From Clostridia bacterium (GTDB taxonomy: Bacteria; Bacillota; Clostridia; Christensenellales; SZUA-584), in assembly GCA_003249555.1 (NCBI GenBank), contig QKIQ01000083.1:1-64000 (forward strand): a DNA stretch of 64,000 nt. The letters are read 5' to 3'. Below the pieces are notes generated by a model, which was not told where the DNA came from, ran no database searches, and was given only the letters and a program-made list of their open reading frames with translations. A program made the position numbers and the translations under genes. Of this stretch, positions 28,214 to 36,712 are shown one piece after another (position 1 is the stretch's first letter; each line of letters starts with the position of its first letter).

Positions 28214-29641
28214 TTACGCATTCTTAGCGAGCAGGCTTTTACGGTGATGGCAAAGCGCAATATAGGCCGTTTCATCCACTTCACGGATGATTGTCTCAAG
28301 CTCTTCATCGCCAAACGCCGTGGTGCGGCCCGCACTGAATTCTTTATCCACCTCAGCTTTTACAGTTACCACAATTGGTTCCTGCTTGCCCATGGCAGAT
28401 TCGCCTTTCAGCTTGAAATGAGCGTTAATCCAGTGCGCTATGCCCGCAAGCCCCGAATGTGCATCCACCGCAACAGTTACCGGACGGTTGAGCAGCTTTT
28501 CCGTATTGAAAATATTGTATATTTCCTCGTTTTTCAAAAGGCCGTCAGCATGGATACCCGCGCGTGTGGAGTTGAAATTACGTCCCACAAACGGCGTTCT
28601 CGGGCCAATTTCCGTGCCGAGCTCATTTTCAAAGTATTCGGCCAATTCCGTTATCACAGAAAGATCCATGCCGTCCGTTGTGCCTTTTAAGCCGCAGTAT
28701 TCCATAACCATCGCCTCAACCGGACAGTTACCAGTGCGTTCACCGATGCCAAGCACAGAGCAGTTAACAGACGATGCACCATAAAGCCATGCCGTGGCAG
28801 AATTCGTCACAACTTTATAAAAGTCGTTGTGACCGTGCCACTCAAGCAGCTCAGACGGGAACCCGGAATACTGATGTAAACCGTAAACGATACCCTGAAC
28901 GCTACGCGGCAACGATGCACCCGGATACGTGATGCCGTAACCCAGTGTGTCGCACATACGAATCTTGATGGGCACACCCGTTTCCTGCATCATTTTCATC
29001 AGCTCATCCGCAAACGGAATAACGAAACCGTAAAAGTCGGCGCGCGTGATATCCTCCAGATGGCAGCGCGGCTTGATACCATAATCGATCGCCATCCTGA
29101 CAATGCCCAAATATTTGTCCATCGCCTGCTTGCGCGTCAGCCCCATCTTCTTAAAGATGTGATAATCTGAGCAGCTCACAAGAATGCCGGTCTCCTTAAT
29201 GCCAAACGCTTTAACAAGCTCAAAGTCCTTCTGGCTCGCGCGTATCCATGTGGTCACCTCGGGGAAATCGTAACCAAGGTCAAGGCAGGCCTGCAGCGCT
29301 TCTTTGTCTTTTTGTGTGTACACAAAAAACTCACTCTGACGGATGATGCCCTTAGGCCCACCCAGGCGATGCAGCATTTTATATACATCCACCACCTGCT
29401 GAACGGTAAACGGCGTGCGAGACTGCTGTCCGTCACGGAAAGTGGTATCCGTAATCCATATATCCTCAGGCATACGCATAGGCACAACACGATGGTTGAA
29501 TGCGATTTTTGGCACTGAATCGTAATCAAACATATCTCGGAAAAGCTGAGGCTCCTCCACATCCTGAAAAGAAAACTTATAATCGTTTTCCTGCAACAGG
29601 TTCCATCTGGTGTCAACACTCCTCATATCTTCACTATTCAT
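28214..29641 (-). CDS. Probable (Re)-citrate synthase (homocitrate/isopropylmalate synthase-like DRE-TIM enzyme)
   Basis: ...NYKFSFQDVEEPQLFRDMF..., IWITDTTFRDGQQSRTPFTVQQ, ELLEWHGHNDFYKVV, NCSVLGIGERTGNCPVEAMV; resembles the clostridial Re-citrate synthase as I remember it. Confidence 0.75.
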   Translation of the reverse strand: MNSEDMRSVDTRWNLLQENDYKFSFQDVEEPQLFRDMFDYDSVPKIAFNHRVVPMRMPEDIWITDTTFRDGQQSRTPFTVQQVVDVYKMLHRLGGPKGIIRQSEFFVYTQKDKEALQACLDLGYDFPEVTTWIRASQKDFELVKAFGIKETGILVSCSDYHIFKKMGLTRKQAMDKYLGIVRMAIDYGIKPRCHLEDITRADFYGFVIPFADELMKMMQETGVPIKIRMCDTLGYGITYPGASLPRSVQGIVYGLHQYSGFPSELLEWHGHNDFYKVVTNSATAWLYGASSVNCSVLGIGERTGNCPVEAMVMEYCGLKGTTDGMDLSVITELAEYFENELGTEIGPRTPFVGRNFNSTRAGIHADGLLKNEEIYNIFNTEKLLNRPVTVAVDAHSGLAGIAHWINAHFKLKGESAMGKQEPIVVTVKAEVDKEFSAGRTTAFGDEELETIIREVDETAYIALCHHRKSLLAKNA

Positions 29642-29656
29642 ATCTATTCATCCCTT

Positions 29657-30856
29657 TCATGGTTTAATTGCCAAAACAAACTCATTGATTCTTCCAAGTC
29701 CCTTTTTGATGTTCTCTTCACTGACAGCATAGCTTAAGCGCACATGATGGTCTGCACCGAAAGCCACACCCGGCACCACAGCCGTGAGCGTTTGCTCAAG
29801 CAGCAGTTCCGAGAACACGAGAGAACCCGTAATCTCGATGCCGTCATATTTCTTGCCGATCAGCTCAGAAATATCCATCATTACATAAAACGCACCGCCA
29901 GGCACCTTGCACGATACGCCGTTAATATCATTGATAAGACCGCACAGCAGTTCCCGACGCTTTTTGAAAACATCTTTCATGTGTTTCACTTGATCCTGTG
30001 GCCCCTCCAACGCTTCGATGCTTGCATACTGTGCAATCGAGTTGGGGTTAGACGCCGCATGTGATTGGTAAGCGCCCATCACCTTGGCAAGTTCACGCAC
30101 ACTCGCGGTATACCCGATTCGCCATCCTGTCATCGCGTATGTTTTTGACATGCCGTTGACAAGAATTGTGAGATCCTTGATTTCTTTGCCCAGAGAAGCG
30201 ATGCTCACATGCTCGCCGTCATAAATGAGTTCATCATAAATCTCATCGGATATCACAAAAATACCGGCCTCCACTGCCACCTTGGCGATCTGCTCCAGTT
30301 CGCTGCGTGTGTAAACAGTACCGCAGGGGTTAGAAGGCGAGTTGAGTATTAATGCTTTTGTTTTATCTGTGATGGCGGCCCTTATTTCATCCGCGGTCGC
30401 CTTGAAGCTCTCTCCCGTTTCAACAAACACAGGCTCACCGTCCGACATCCGCACAAGCTCCGGATATGTGAGCCAATACGGCGAAGGAATAATTACCTCA
30501 TCGCCGGGGTTTAAAATGGCTGCAAATATATTAAATAATGAATGTTTTGCTCCATTTGAGACAATAATATCTTCGGGTGCGTATTCAAGGCCACATTTGC
30601 TTTCCAGTCTCTTTGCGATGGCCGCACGCAGTTCCAAAGAACCTGAAGCGGGTGTGTAGCGCGTCAGCCCCATATCAAGCGCCTTTTTCGCGGCATTTTT
30701 GATGTTCTCTGGCGTGTCAAAATCAGGCTCGCCGGCACCGAAGCCCACAACATCACGGCCTTCACTCTTAAGCTTTTTGGCCATAGCGGTAATCTTCAGC
30801 GTCACCGACGGCTCAATCTGTGTTGCTTTGTTTGATAATATCATATAAACCTCCAT
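29657..30856 (-). CDS. Aspartate aminotransferase-family PLP enzyme (class I)
   Basis: ...VGFGAGEPDFDTPENI...LILNSPSNPCGTVYT...VNGMSKTYAMTGWRIGY. Confidence 0.92.
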   Translation of the reverse strand: MEVYMILSNKATQIEPSVTLKITAMAKKLKSEGRDVVGFGAGEPDFDTPENIKNAAKKALDMGLTRYTPASGSLELRAAIAKRLESKCGLEYAPEDIIVSNGAKHSLFNIFAAILNPGDEVIIPSPYWLTYPELVRMSDGEPVFVETGESFKATADEIRAAITDKTKALILNSPSNPCGTVYTRSELEQIAKVAVEAGIFVISDEIYDELIYDGEHVSIASLGKEIKDLTILVNGMSKTYAMTGWRIGYTASVRELAKVMGAYQSHAASNPNSIAQYASIEALEGPQDQVKHMKDVFKKRRELLCGLINDINGVSCKVPGGAFYVMMDISELIGKKYDGIEITGSLVFSELLLEQTLTAVVPGVAFGADHHVRLSYAVSEENIKKGLGRINEFVLAIKP

Positions 30857-31053
30857 TGGTTTAGCTTTTTTTGCATTATGTTTTTTTTAAACCTTCATTT
30901 GATTGTATTTTATCACATCATATTCGCCTTTACAACTAATATTTCATTATTTTTTGCATGATTGCGAAAATAATATTGCATCTTGCTTGCATTTTTCTAA
31001 CTGTTACACTTTTAAGTACGATCATTCATATATTCATAGTGGAGGGGATAAAA

Positions 31054-31320
31054 TTGAAACAACTCACACTGCTCTATGGCGATAGCTGCGGATACTGCAA
31101 AAAGGCCAAAATGCTCCTCAAGCGGGCACTGGACACGCATCCGAAGTATTTATGCCTGGATATAAAATATATTAATGATGAAAGTGAGAAGGCCGAGCTT
31201 TTTCATCACAAGCTCATACCTGCTTTCTTTTGCGGCGGCTTGCTTTTCTTTGAAGGCAATCCCAGCATGGATATTGTAATGGCTGCGCTTAATGATTGTT
31301 ACGAAACTGACGATGTTTGA
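31054..31320 (+). CDS. Small glutaredoxin/thioredoxin-like protein (CxxC)
   Basis: KQLTLLYGDSCGYCKKAKMLLKRALD; TTG start at 31054 preceded by GGAGGGG. Confidence 0.7.
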   Translation: MKQLTLLYGDSCGYCKKAKMLLKRALDTHPKYLCLDIKYINDESEKAELFHHKLIPAFFCGGLLFFEGNPSMDIVMAALNDCYETDDV

Positions 31321-31441
31321 TTCATTGTCGTCGTTTCCGCTATTAATAACGTTTATATATGACAAAAGTATGAACAACCTCCCTATCGCTTGATAATTCA
31401 ATAAAGTCATATTAAAATGACCAAAAAAGGAGGGATAGGTT

Positions 31442-32305
31442 ATGTCTGGCTTTGTTATCGGTACGTGTTCCACTTCGGATCTCCCGCAGTCTTATATCAA
31501 AAAACACGAACTGCTTCAATTAAAGTTTTCGTACACTATTGACCATAAAGAATATAAAGACGGGGATATGGACACCAAAACGTTTTTTGACTTAGAACGC
31601 GACGGCAAGCTGCCCACCACATCTCAGCTTACCCCTGCGGATATCATTCCCGTTTTTGACGCTGTGCTATCTGCGGGCAAAGACCTTTTGTATATCGCTT
31701 TTTCTTCGGGTCTTTCCGGAAGCTACAATAATCTCAGTCTTGTCGCGCAGGATATGCGTAAAAAATACCCCGACCGCAAAATCGTCGTTATCGATTCACT
31801 GTGCGCATCGCTCGGTCAAGGTCTGCTTGTGGACTATGCCGTCAAAATGCGCGGTGAAGGAAAGTCTTTCGATGAAGTTGCCAAGTGGGTGGAAGCCAAT
31901 AAATTGGGGCTCAACCACTGGTTTACGGTTGACAGCCTAGGCCATCTGCGCCGCGGCGGACGCGTGACCGGAGCTGCCGCATTCGTGGGCAGTTTGCTTC
32001 ATATCAAGCCGGTGCTCAATGTGGATTATGAAGGGCATCTCATCCCGCGCGAAAAGGAGCAGGGCAGAAAACGCGCCCTCAAATGCCTGATTGAAAAAAT
32101 GGAAGAGTATATTTACAAACCGGAAGGACAGCCGGTTTTTATCAGTCACGGCGACGATCTGGAAGCGGCGGAAAGGCTTGCTTCTATGGTGAAAAAGCGT
32201 TTTCCCGAAATCGGCGATATTATGATTAATCCTCTTGGTGCTGTGATTGGCGCTCATGCCGGTCCCGGTACAATTGCATTGTTCTTTATGGGCAAAACGA
32301 GATAG
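31442..32305 (+). CDS. DegV family (fatty-acid binding) protein
   Basis: ...KLPTTSQLTPADIIPVFDAVLSAGKDLLYIAFSSGLSGSYNN...GLNHWFTVDSLGHLRRGGRVTGAAAFVG. Confidence 0.9.
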   Translation: MSGFVIGTCSTSDLPQSYIKKHELLQLKFSYTIDHKEYKDGDMDTKTFFDLERDGKLPTTSQLTPADIIPVFDAVLSAGKDLLYIAFSSGLSGSYNNLSLVAQDMRKKYPDRKIVVIDSLCASLGQGLLVDYAVKMRGEGKSFDEVAKWVEANKLGLNHWFTVDSLGHLRRGGRVTGAAAFVGSLLHIKPVLNVDYEGHLIPREKEQGRKRALKCLIEKMEEYIYKPEGQPVFISHGDDLEAAERLASMVKKRFPEIGDIMINPLGAVIGAHAGPGTIALFFMGKTR

Positions 32306-32359
32306 TCATTTTTTACAATGTTTAGCCTATTTGCTTCACAGCAGTTTTAAGCAGTCTGA

Positions 32360-32383
32360 GGCTTCGGAGTTCCGAAGCCTTTT
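32360..32383 (+). terminator. Intrinsic terminator after the degV-like gene
   Basis: GGCTTCGG-AGTT-CCGAAGCC-TTTT. Confidence 0.7.
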
Positions 32384-32442
32384 CATATTTGTCTCCGTCA
32401 TTTCATATATTTTATGAGAGTTTAATAATACGGAGGAAAAAT

Positions 32443-33354
32443 ATGAGATACTCACGAATGATGTCTAAGCCGCCCCAAAAGAAAAAGAAATACGGCAATC
32501 TGATACTTGTGGCGATTATACTTGGTATCGCCGTCTATTTTGTGTCTGCGGGCGCGGCCGGCGGATGGCTCGCCGAAAATGTGATTAATCCCGTTTTTAA
32601 CAGCGATCCCACTGCCGCAGCAGCCACGATGGACGCTGATTTAAGTGCTTCTCCCACCGCTTTGGCAAGCCTGCCGCCTTCTGAGACGGTTCAGTCCGTC
32701 AGTCTTCCGGATAATACGGGTGATCGGGCAGAAGAACAAATTACTGTAAGCTCCGTTGCGCTTTACACGCTTCAGGCCGGCGCGTATGCGGATGAAGCCA
32801 ATGCGAAAGCGGCCGCAGTCGAGATCGTTAAGCGGGGCGGGGCAGGTTATGTCGCTTACGACGGTAACCTCTACCGTGCGCTAATTGCCGGTTATACGAC
32901 CGAAACAGACGCACAGAGCGTGAAGACAGAGCTCCAGACACAAGGCGTTGTCTGCACGGTGTTCAAGCTGGAATCGGGCGCGCTTGAGTTTAAGGTGGGT
33001 GCGGAACAGACACAAATCGATGCCATCAAATCTTGCTTTTCTCTCGTGTCGGATACAGTGAAAAATTTGCAGCAGATTATCTACGACGCGGATAAAGGCA
33101 GCAATGTGGATGAAAAGATCTCCGAGCTCAAGACAAATGCACATTCCGTGGTAGACAATTATAAGGTCATCGTCACTTCTCAAACAGACACCACCAAAAA
33201 ACTGACTGCGTATATGGACAGTTTTTGCGCCTCTGTTGACAATATTCCTTTATCCGCAAATATCACAGCCGTAGATTTTTCTTCCGGTTTGAAGTATAAT
33301 ATCATTGGCATCGTTGTCGATTATTCGACATTCTTAGACGAGTTAAGCAGTTAA
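32443..33354 (+). CDS. SPOR-domain membrane protein
   Basis: N-terminal TM then YTLQAGAYADEANAKAAAVEIVKRGGAGYVAYDGNLYRALIAGYTTETDAQSVKTELQ; start at MRYSRMMSK after GGAGG. Confidence 0.8.
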   Translation: MRYSRMMSKPPQKKKKYGNLILVAIILGIAVYFVSAGAAGGWLAENVINPVFNSDPTAAAATMDADLSASPTALASLPPSETVQSVSLPDNTGDRAEEQITVSSVALYTLQAGAYADEANAKAAAVEIVKRGGAGYVAYDGNLYRALIAGYTTETDAQSVKTELQTQGVVCTVFKLESGALEFKVGAEQTQIDAIKSCFSLVSDTVKNLQQIIYDADKGSNVDEKISELKTNAHSVVDNYKVIVTSQTDTTKKLTAYMDSFCASVDNIPLSANITAVDFSSGLKYNIIGIVVDYSTFLDELSS

Positions 33355-33370
33355 GCAACGGAGGACTAAT

Positions 33371-33721
33371 ATGACAATAGCTGAAACAGTCGCTGTACTG
33401 GGGGGAACCCTGATTTGCGGCGAAGAAAACCTGGACAAACCCTTAACCTCGGGCTGCGGCGCGGATCTTATGAGCGACGCGCTCGCATTTGCCAAGCATG
33501 GAAGCATACTGCTGACCGGCATGGTCAATCAGCATGTGATTCGCACAGCAGAAATGCTTGATGTGCTGTGCATCTGCTTTGTGCGCGGCAAAAAACCCAC
33601 AGAAGATATTTGCGAGCTGGCCAGACAAACAGGCGTTACGCTGATGACCTGTGAACACACACTTTACGAAGCTTGCGGACGCTTGTATGAAAACGGCCTC
33701 CCGCCTTGCAGCAGGTTATAG
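33371..33721 (+). CDS. DRTGG-domain-like protein (hydrogenase-associated)
   Basis: MTIAETVAVLGGTLICGEENLDKPLTSGCGADLMSDALAFAKHGSILLTG...; adjacent to a sensory-type hydrogenase. Confidence 0.72.
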   Translation: MTIAETVAVLGGTLICGEENLDKPLTSGCGADLMSDALAFAKHGSILLTGMVNQHVIRTAEMLDVLCICFVRGKKPTEDICELARQTGVTLMTCEHTLYEACGRLYENGLPPCSRL

Positions 33722-33724
33722 CCT

Positions 33725-34147
33725 ATGTCTGACGTTTTCAAAGAGTCATTTGATATTGAAGCCGGTGATTTTGCGTCGGCGGGCGAAGCCTCGGCAAAGA
33801 TTAAAAGCATATTAAGAATGATCGGTATTGATCCCGCGCTCACACGCCGCGTCACCATCGCGTCTTACGAAGCGGAGCTCAACATGATTATACACAGCCT
33901 CGGCGGTGTCATGTCGGTGGAGATTTCCCCCGACGCCATTGCGCTTTTCTGCAAGGATATCGGCCCCGGCATTGCGGATATCGACATGGCTATGCAGGAA
34001 GGTTATTCAACAGCGTCATCCGATGTCCGTATGATGGGCTTTGGCGCGGGCATGGGGCTTCCCAATATGAAAAGAAACAGTGACGAGTTCTCCATCCTTT
34101 CGGATACAAACGGAACTCGTTTGAATATGCGTTTTAGTATTATATGA
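33725..34147 (+). CDS. RsbW/SpoIIAB-like HATPase (serine kinase / anti-sigma regulatory type)
   Basis: N-box-like SYEAELNMIIH, DIGPGI and GFGAGMGLPNM ATP-binding motifs; no transmembrane or HisKA region. Confidence 0.8.
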   Translation: MSDVFKESFDIEAGDFASAGEASAKIKSILRMIGIDPALTRRVTIASYEAELNMIIHSLGGVMSVEISPDAIALFCKDIGPGIADIDMAMQEGYSTASSDVRMMGFGAGMGLPNMKRNSDEFSILSDTNGTRLNMRFSII

Positions 34148-34193
34148 AACCATTTATATCAATAAAAGAGTGGTTATCAAAAGGCGGCGAATT

Positions 34194-35501
34194 ATGAATA
34201 CATATTTTCATTCGGTGCGGCTCGACCGCGACAAGTGCAAGGGCTGTACCAACTGCATCAAGCACTGCCCCACCGAAGCCATACGCGTGCGGGGCGGAAA
34301 GGCACAGATTATTGCCGAGCGGTGCATCGACTGCGGCGAATGTATCCGCGTTTGCCCTTATCACGCAAAAATCGCTTATACAGATCCGTTTTCGGACATC
34401 GGTCGATTCAAGTACAAGATCGCGCTGCCCGCACCCGCGCTATACGGACAATTCAAGAATTTGTCCAGCATAGACCGCGTGGTGATGGGGTTAAAGCTCA
34501 TGGGCTTTGACGATGTGTACGAAGTGGCGCGCGGCGCGGATATAATAAGCTGCGCCATACAGGAGAAAATTGAGGAAAAGAAAAATCTCCCCGTGATATC
34601 ATCGGCGTGTCCGGCGATTGTGCGGCTGATACAGGTGCGTTTTCCCAACCTCATCGACAACATTATCGATCTTCTTTCTCCCATGGAGGTGGCGGCATCC
34701 GTTGCCAAGCGCGAATACGCCAAAAAGCACGGTGTGAGCCAAAAGGATATCGGTGCGTTTTTCATTACGCCCTGTCCTGCCAAAATGACGAGCATCAAAA
34801 ACCCTTATGGCATTGAAAAAAGCAGTGTGGACGGTGCGTTTTCCGTGATCGATATATACGGACTGCTCGCGGGTCAGCTTAAAAAACCCGGCATTGTCAC
34901 CCCTGAGGGCGCGACAGCGTCAGTCTACGGGGTGGGATGGGCCAATTCGGGCGGGGAAGCCGCTGCCGCCGGCATCACCAATTCGCTCGCCGTGGATGGA
35001 ATCGGCAATGTTATTAAGGTGCTGGAAGAGATCGAAAACTTGAAGCTGACGGATTTGCAATATTTTGAGGGGCTTGCATGTCCGGGCGGCTGTGTCGGTG
35101 GACCGCTGACGTTTGAAAACCCATATGTGGCACGCACGCGTATCAAGACGCTGTCTGCCAAAATACAAAACACCGATTCACCCTGTGATTATGCGCGAAC
35201 TTATATCAACGACGGTACGGTTAACTTCCGCCAACCCGTCAAAGCACGTCCGGTGATGAAGATTGACGCCGATATGGTAACCGCTATGAAAAAGCTCGAA
35301 GCGATTGAAGAAATCGCCAAGCGTTTGCCGGGTTTGGACTGCGGATCATGCGGTTCGCCTTCGTGCCACGCGATGGCCGAGGATATCGTGCTTGGTGATG
35401 CCAAGGAGATGGACTGTGTGTTCAAGCTTCGTGACAAGGTCACAAGTCTTGCGGAGCAAATGGTGGAGTTGACGGGCAAAGACAAAAAAGGAGACAGATA
35501 G
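34194..35501 (+). CDS. Putative sensory-type [FeFe]-hydrogenase (2x[4Fe-4S], H-domain, C-terminal 4Fe-4S 'CGSCGSPSCHAMAED' domain)
   Basis: CKGCTNCIKHCP, CIDCGECIRVCP, SSACPAIV, TPCPAKMTS, EGLACPGGCVGG, CGSCGSPSC. Confidence 0.82.
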   Translation: MNTYFHSVRLDRDKCKGCTNCIKHCPTEAIRVRGGKAQIIAERCIDCGECIRVCPYHAKIAYTDPFSDIGRFKYKIALPAPALYGQFKNLSSIDRVVMGLKLMGFDDVYEVARGADIISCAIQEKIEEKKNLPVISSACPAIVRLIQVRFPNLIDNIIDLLSPMEVAASVAKREYAKKHGVSQKDIGAFFITPCPAKMTSIKNPYGIEKSSVDGAFSVIDIYGLLAGQLKKPGIVTPEGATASVYGVGWANSGGEAAAAGITNSLAVDGIGNVIKVLEEIENLKLTDLQYFEGLACPGGCVGGPLTFENPYVARTRIKTLSAKIQNTDSPCDYARTYINDGTVNFRQPVKARPVMKIDADMVTAMKKLEAIEEIAKRLPGLDCGSCGSPSCHAMAEDIVLGDAKEMDCVFKLRDKVTSLAEQMVELTGKDKKGDR

Positions 35502-35843
35502 ATGACAGTTAAAGAATTGATACAACAGACAAATTGGAAAGTCATCGCACAGGGCGCGGATGAAACAATTTCTTCCGTTTATATATGCGATCTGCTAAGC
35601 TGGGTCATGGCTCACGCGCAAAGCGGTACTGCCTGGGTCACCGTACAGGCTCATCTCAACGTCGTCGCCGTGGCGGCGCTTTCAGGCTGCGCCTGTGTGA
35701 TCATCCCCGAAAACATCGCCGTCTCCGAAGACACGCTGGCCGCTGCCCGCGAAAAAGGCGTCACGATGATTGCCGCTCCCTGTACGTCTTACGGTGCGGC
35801 ACTGTCACTTTCCAAGCTTGGCATCGGTGAAGTGACTCGGTAA
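35502..35843 (+). CDS. Second DRTGG-domain-like protein
   Basis: MTVKELIQQTNWKVIAQGADETISSVYICDLLSWVMAHAQSGTAWVTVQAHLNVVAVAALSGCACVIIPENI...; stop overlaps the next ATG (TAATG). Confidence 0.75.
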   Translation: MTVKELIQQTNWKVIAQGADETISSVYICDLLSWVMAHAQSGTAWVTVQAHLNVVAVAALSGCACVIIPENIAVSEDTLAAAREKGVTMIAAPCTSYGAALSLSKLGIGEVTR

Positions 35844-36532
35844 TGAAGCGCTATTACGACCTGCACATCCATTCATGCCTTTCCCCCTGTGCTTCGGATG
35901 AAATGACGCCTGCCAATATCGCAGGAATGGCGCATATAAAAGGGCTCTCCCTCATCGCGCTGACAGATCATAACGCAGCGCATAATCTGCACGCGATGGC
36001 CAATGCAGCCGCCGAATACGGCCTTATTTTCATACCCGGCATTGAAGTCAACACCATCGAAGAAGTTCACGTGCTCACCTATTTCGCTCAAGTTGATGAA
36101 GCAGTCGCCTTTGGAAACACGTTGTATGACGCATTGCCTCATATTCAAAACCGCACTGACATTTTCGGCAATCAAATTATCATGGACGAGAACGATCAAT
36201 TCGCAGGAACGCTCGACAAGCTGCTTTTACAGGCCGTCCCTTTTTCTGTAGACGACGTTGTCCGCATGGCCAAGACAGCCGGCGGCTGCAGTGTGCCCGC
36301 GCATATCAACCGTGATTCGTTTTCAATTACTGCAAACTTGGGTTTTCTGCCTCCGGGGCTTTTTCACTGTGTGGAAGTGGCTAAGAATCTCCCCTGCCCC
36401 GATTTGGACAGTAATCTTAAGGTGTTACATTCCTCCGATGCGCATAACCTCGGCGCCATTTCAGAGCCAGTTGAAACGCTCAACAACATTTCAAACGCAA
36501 AAGATTTTGTATATTTTGTTAATGGTATCTAA
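35843..36532 (+). CDS. PHP-domain metal-dependent phosphoesterase
   Basis: YYDLHIHSCLSPCASDEMTP...LIALTDHNAAHN...PGIEVNTIEEVHVLTYF...HSSDAHNL. Confidence 0.85.
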   Translation: MKRYYDLHIHSCLSPCASDEMTPANIAGMAHIKGLSLIALTDHNAAHNLHAMANAAAEYGLIFIPGIEVNTIEEVHVLTYFAQVDEAVAFGNTLYDALPHIQNRTDIFGNQIIMDENDQFAGTLDKLLLQAVPFSVDDVVRMAKTAGGCSVPAHINRDSFSITANLGFLPPGLFHCVEVAKNLPCPDLDSNLKVLHSSDAHNLGAISEPVETLNNISNAKDFVYFVNGI

Positions 36533-36596
36533 TATTTGTTTTTTGTTTTCCTCAAATTGCTTTTTTCCGAACATTATTCATTTTTTCACGAAAACT

Positions 36597-36681
36597 TTAT
36601 TATTTTTTTCACAATTTATATGTGCAATACGTATTTTTTGTGATAGAATATCCGCTGGATGTTTTGATATTTTTTTAACAA
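36597..36681. promoter_or_regulatory. Candidate Rex operators in the hydrogenase promoter region
   Basis: TTGATATTTTTTTAACAA (36664-36681) resembles TTGTTAANNNNTTAACAA with 12 of 14 fixed positions; weaker TTATTATTTTTTTCACAA at 36597-36614. Confidence 0.4.
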
Positions 36682-36712
36682 TCTACTTTAATTTATTTCA
36701 GGAGGGGTAGCC

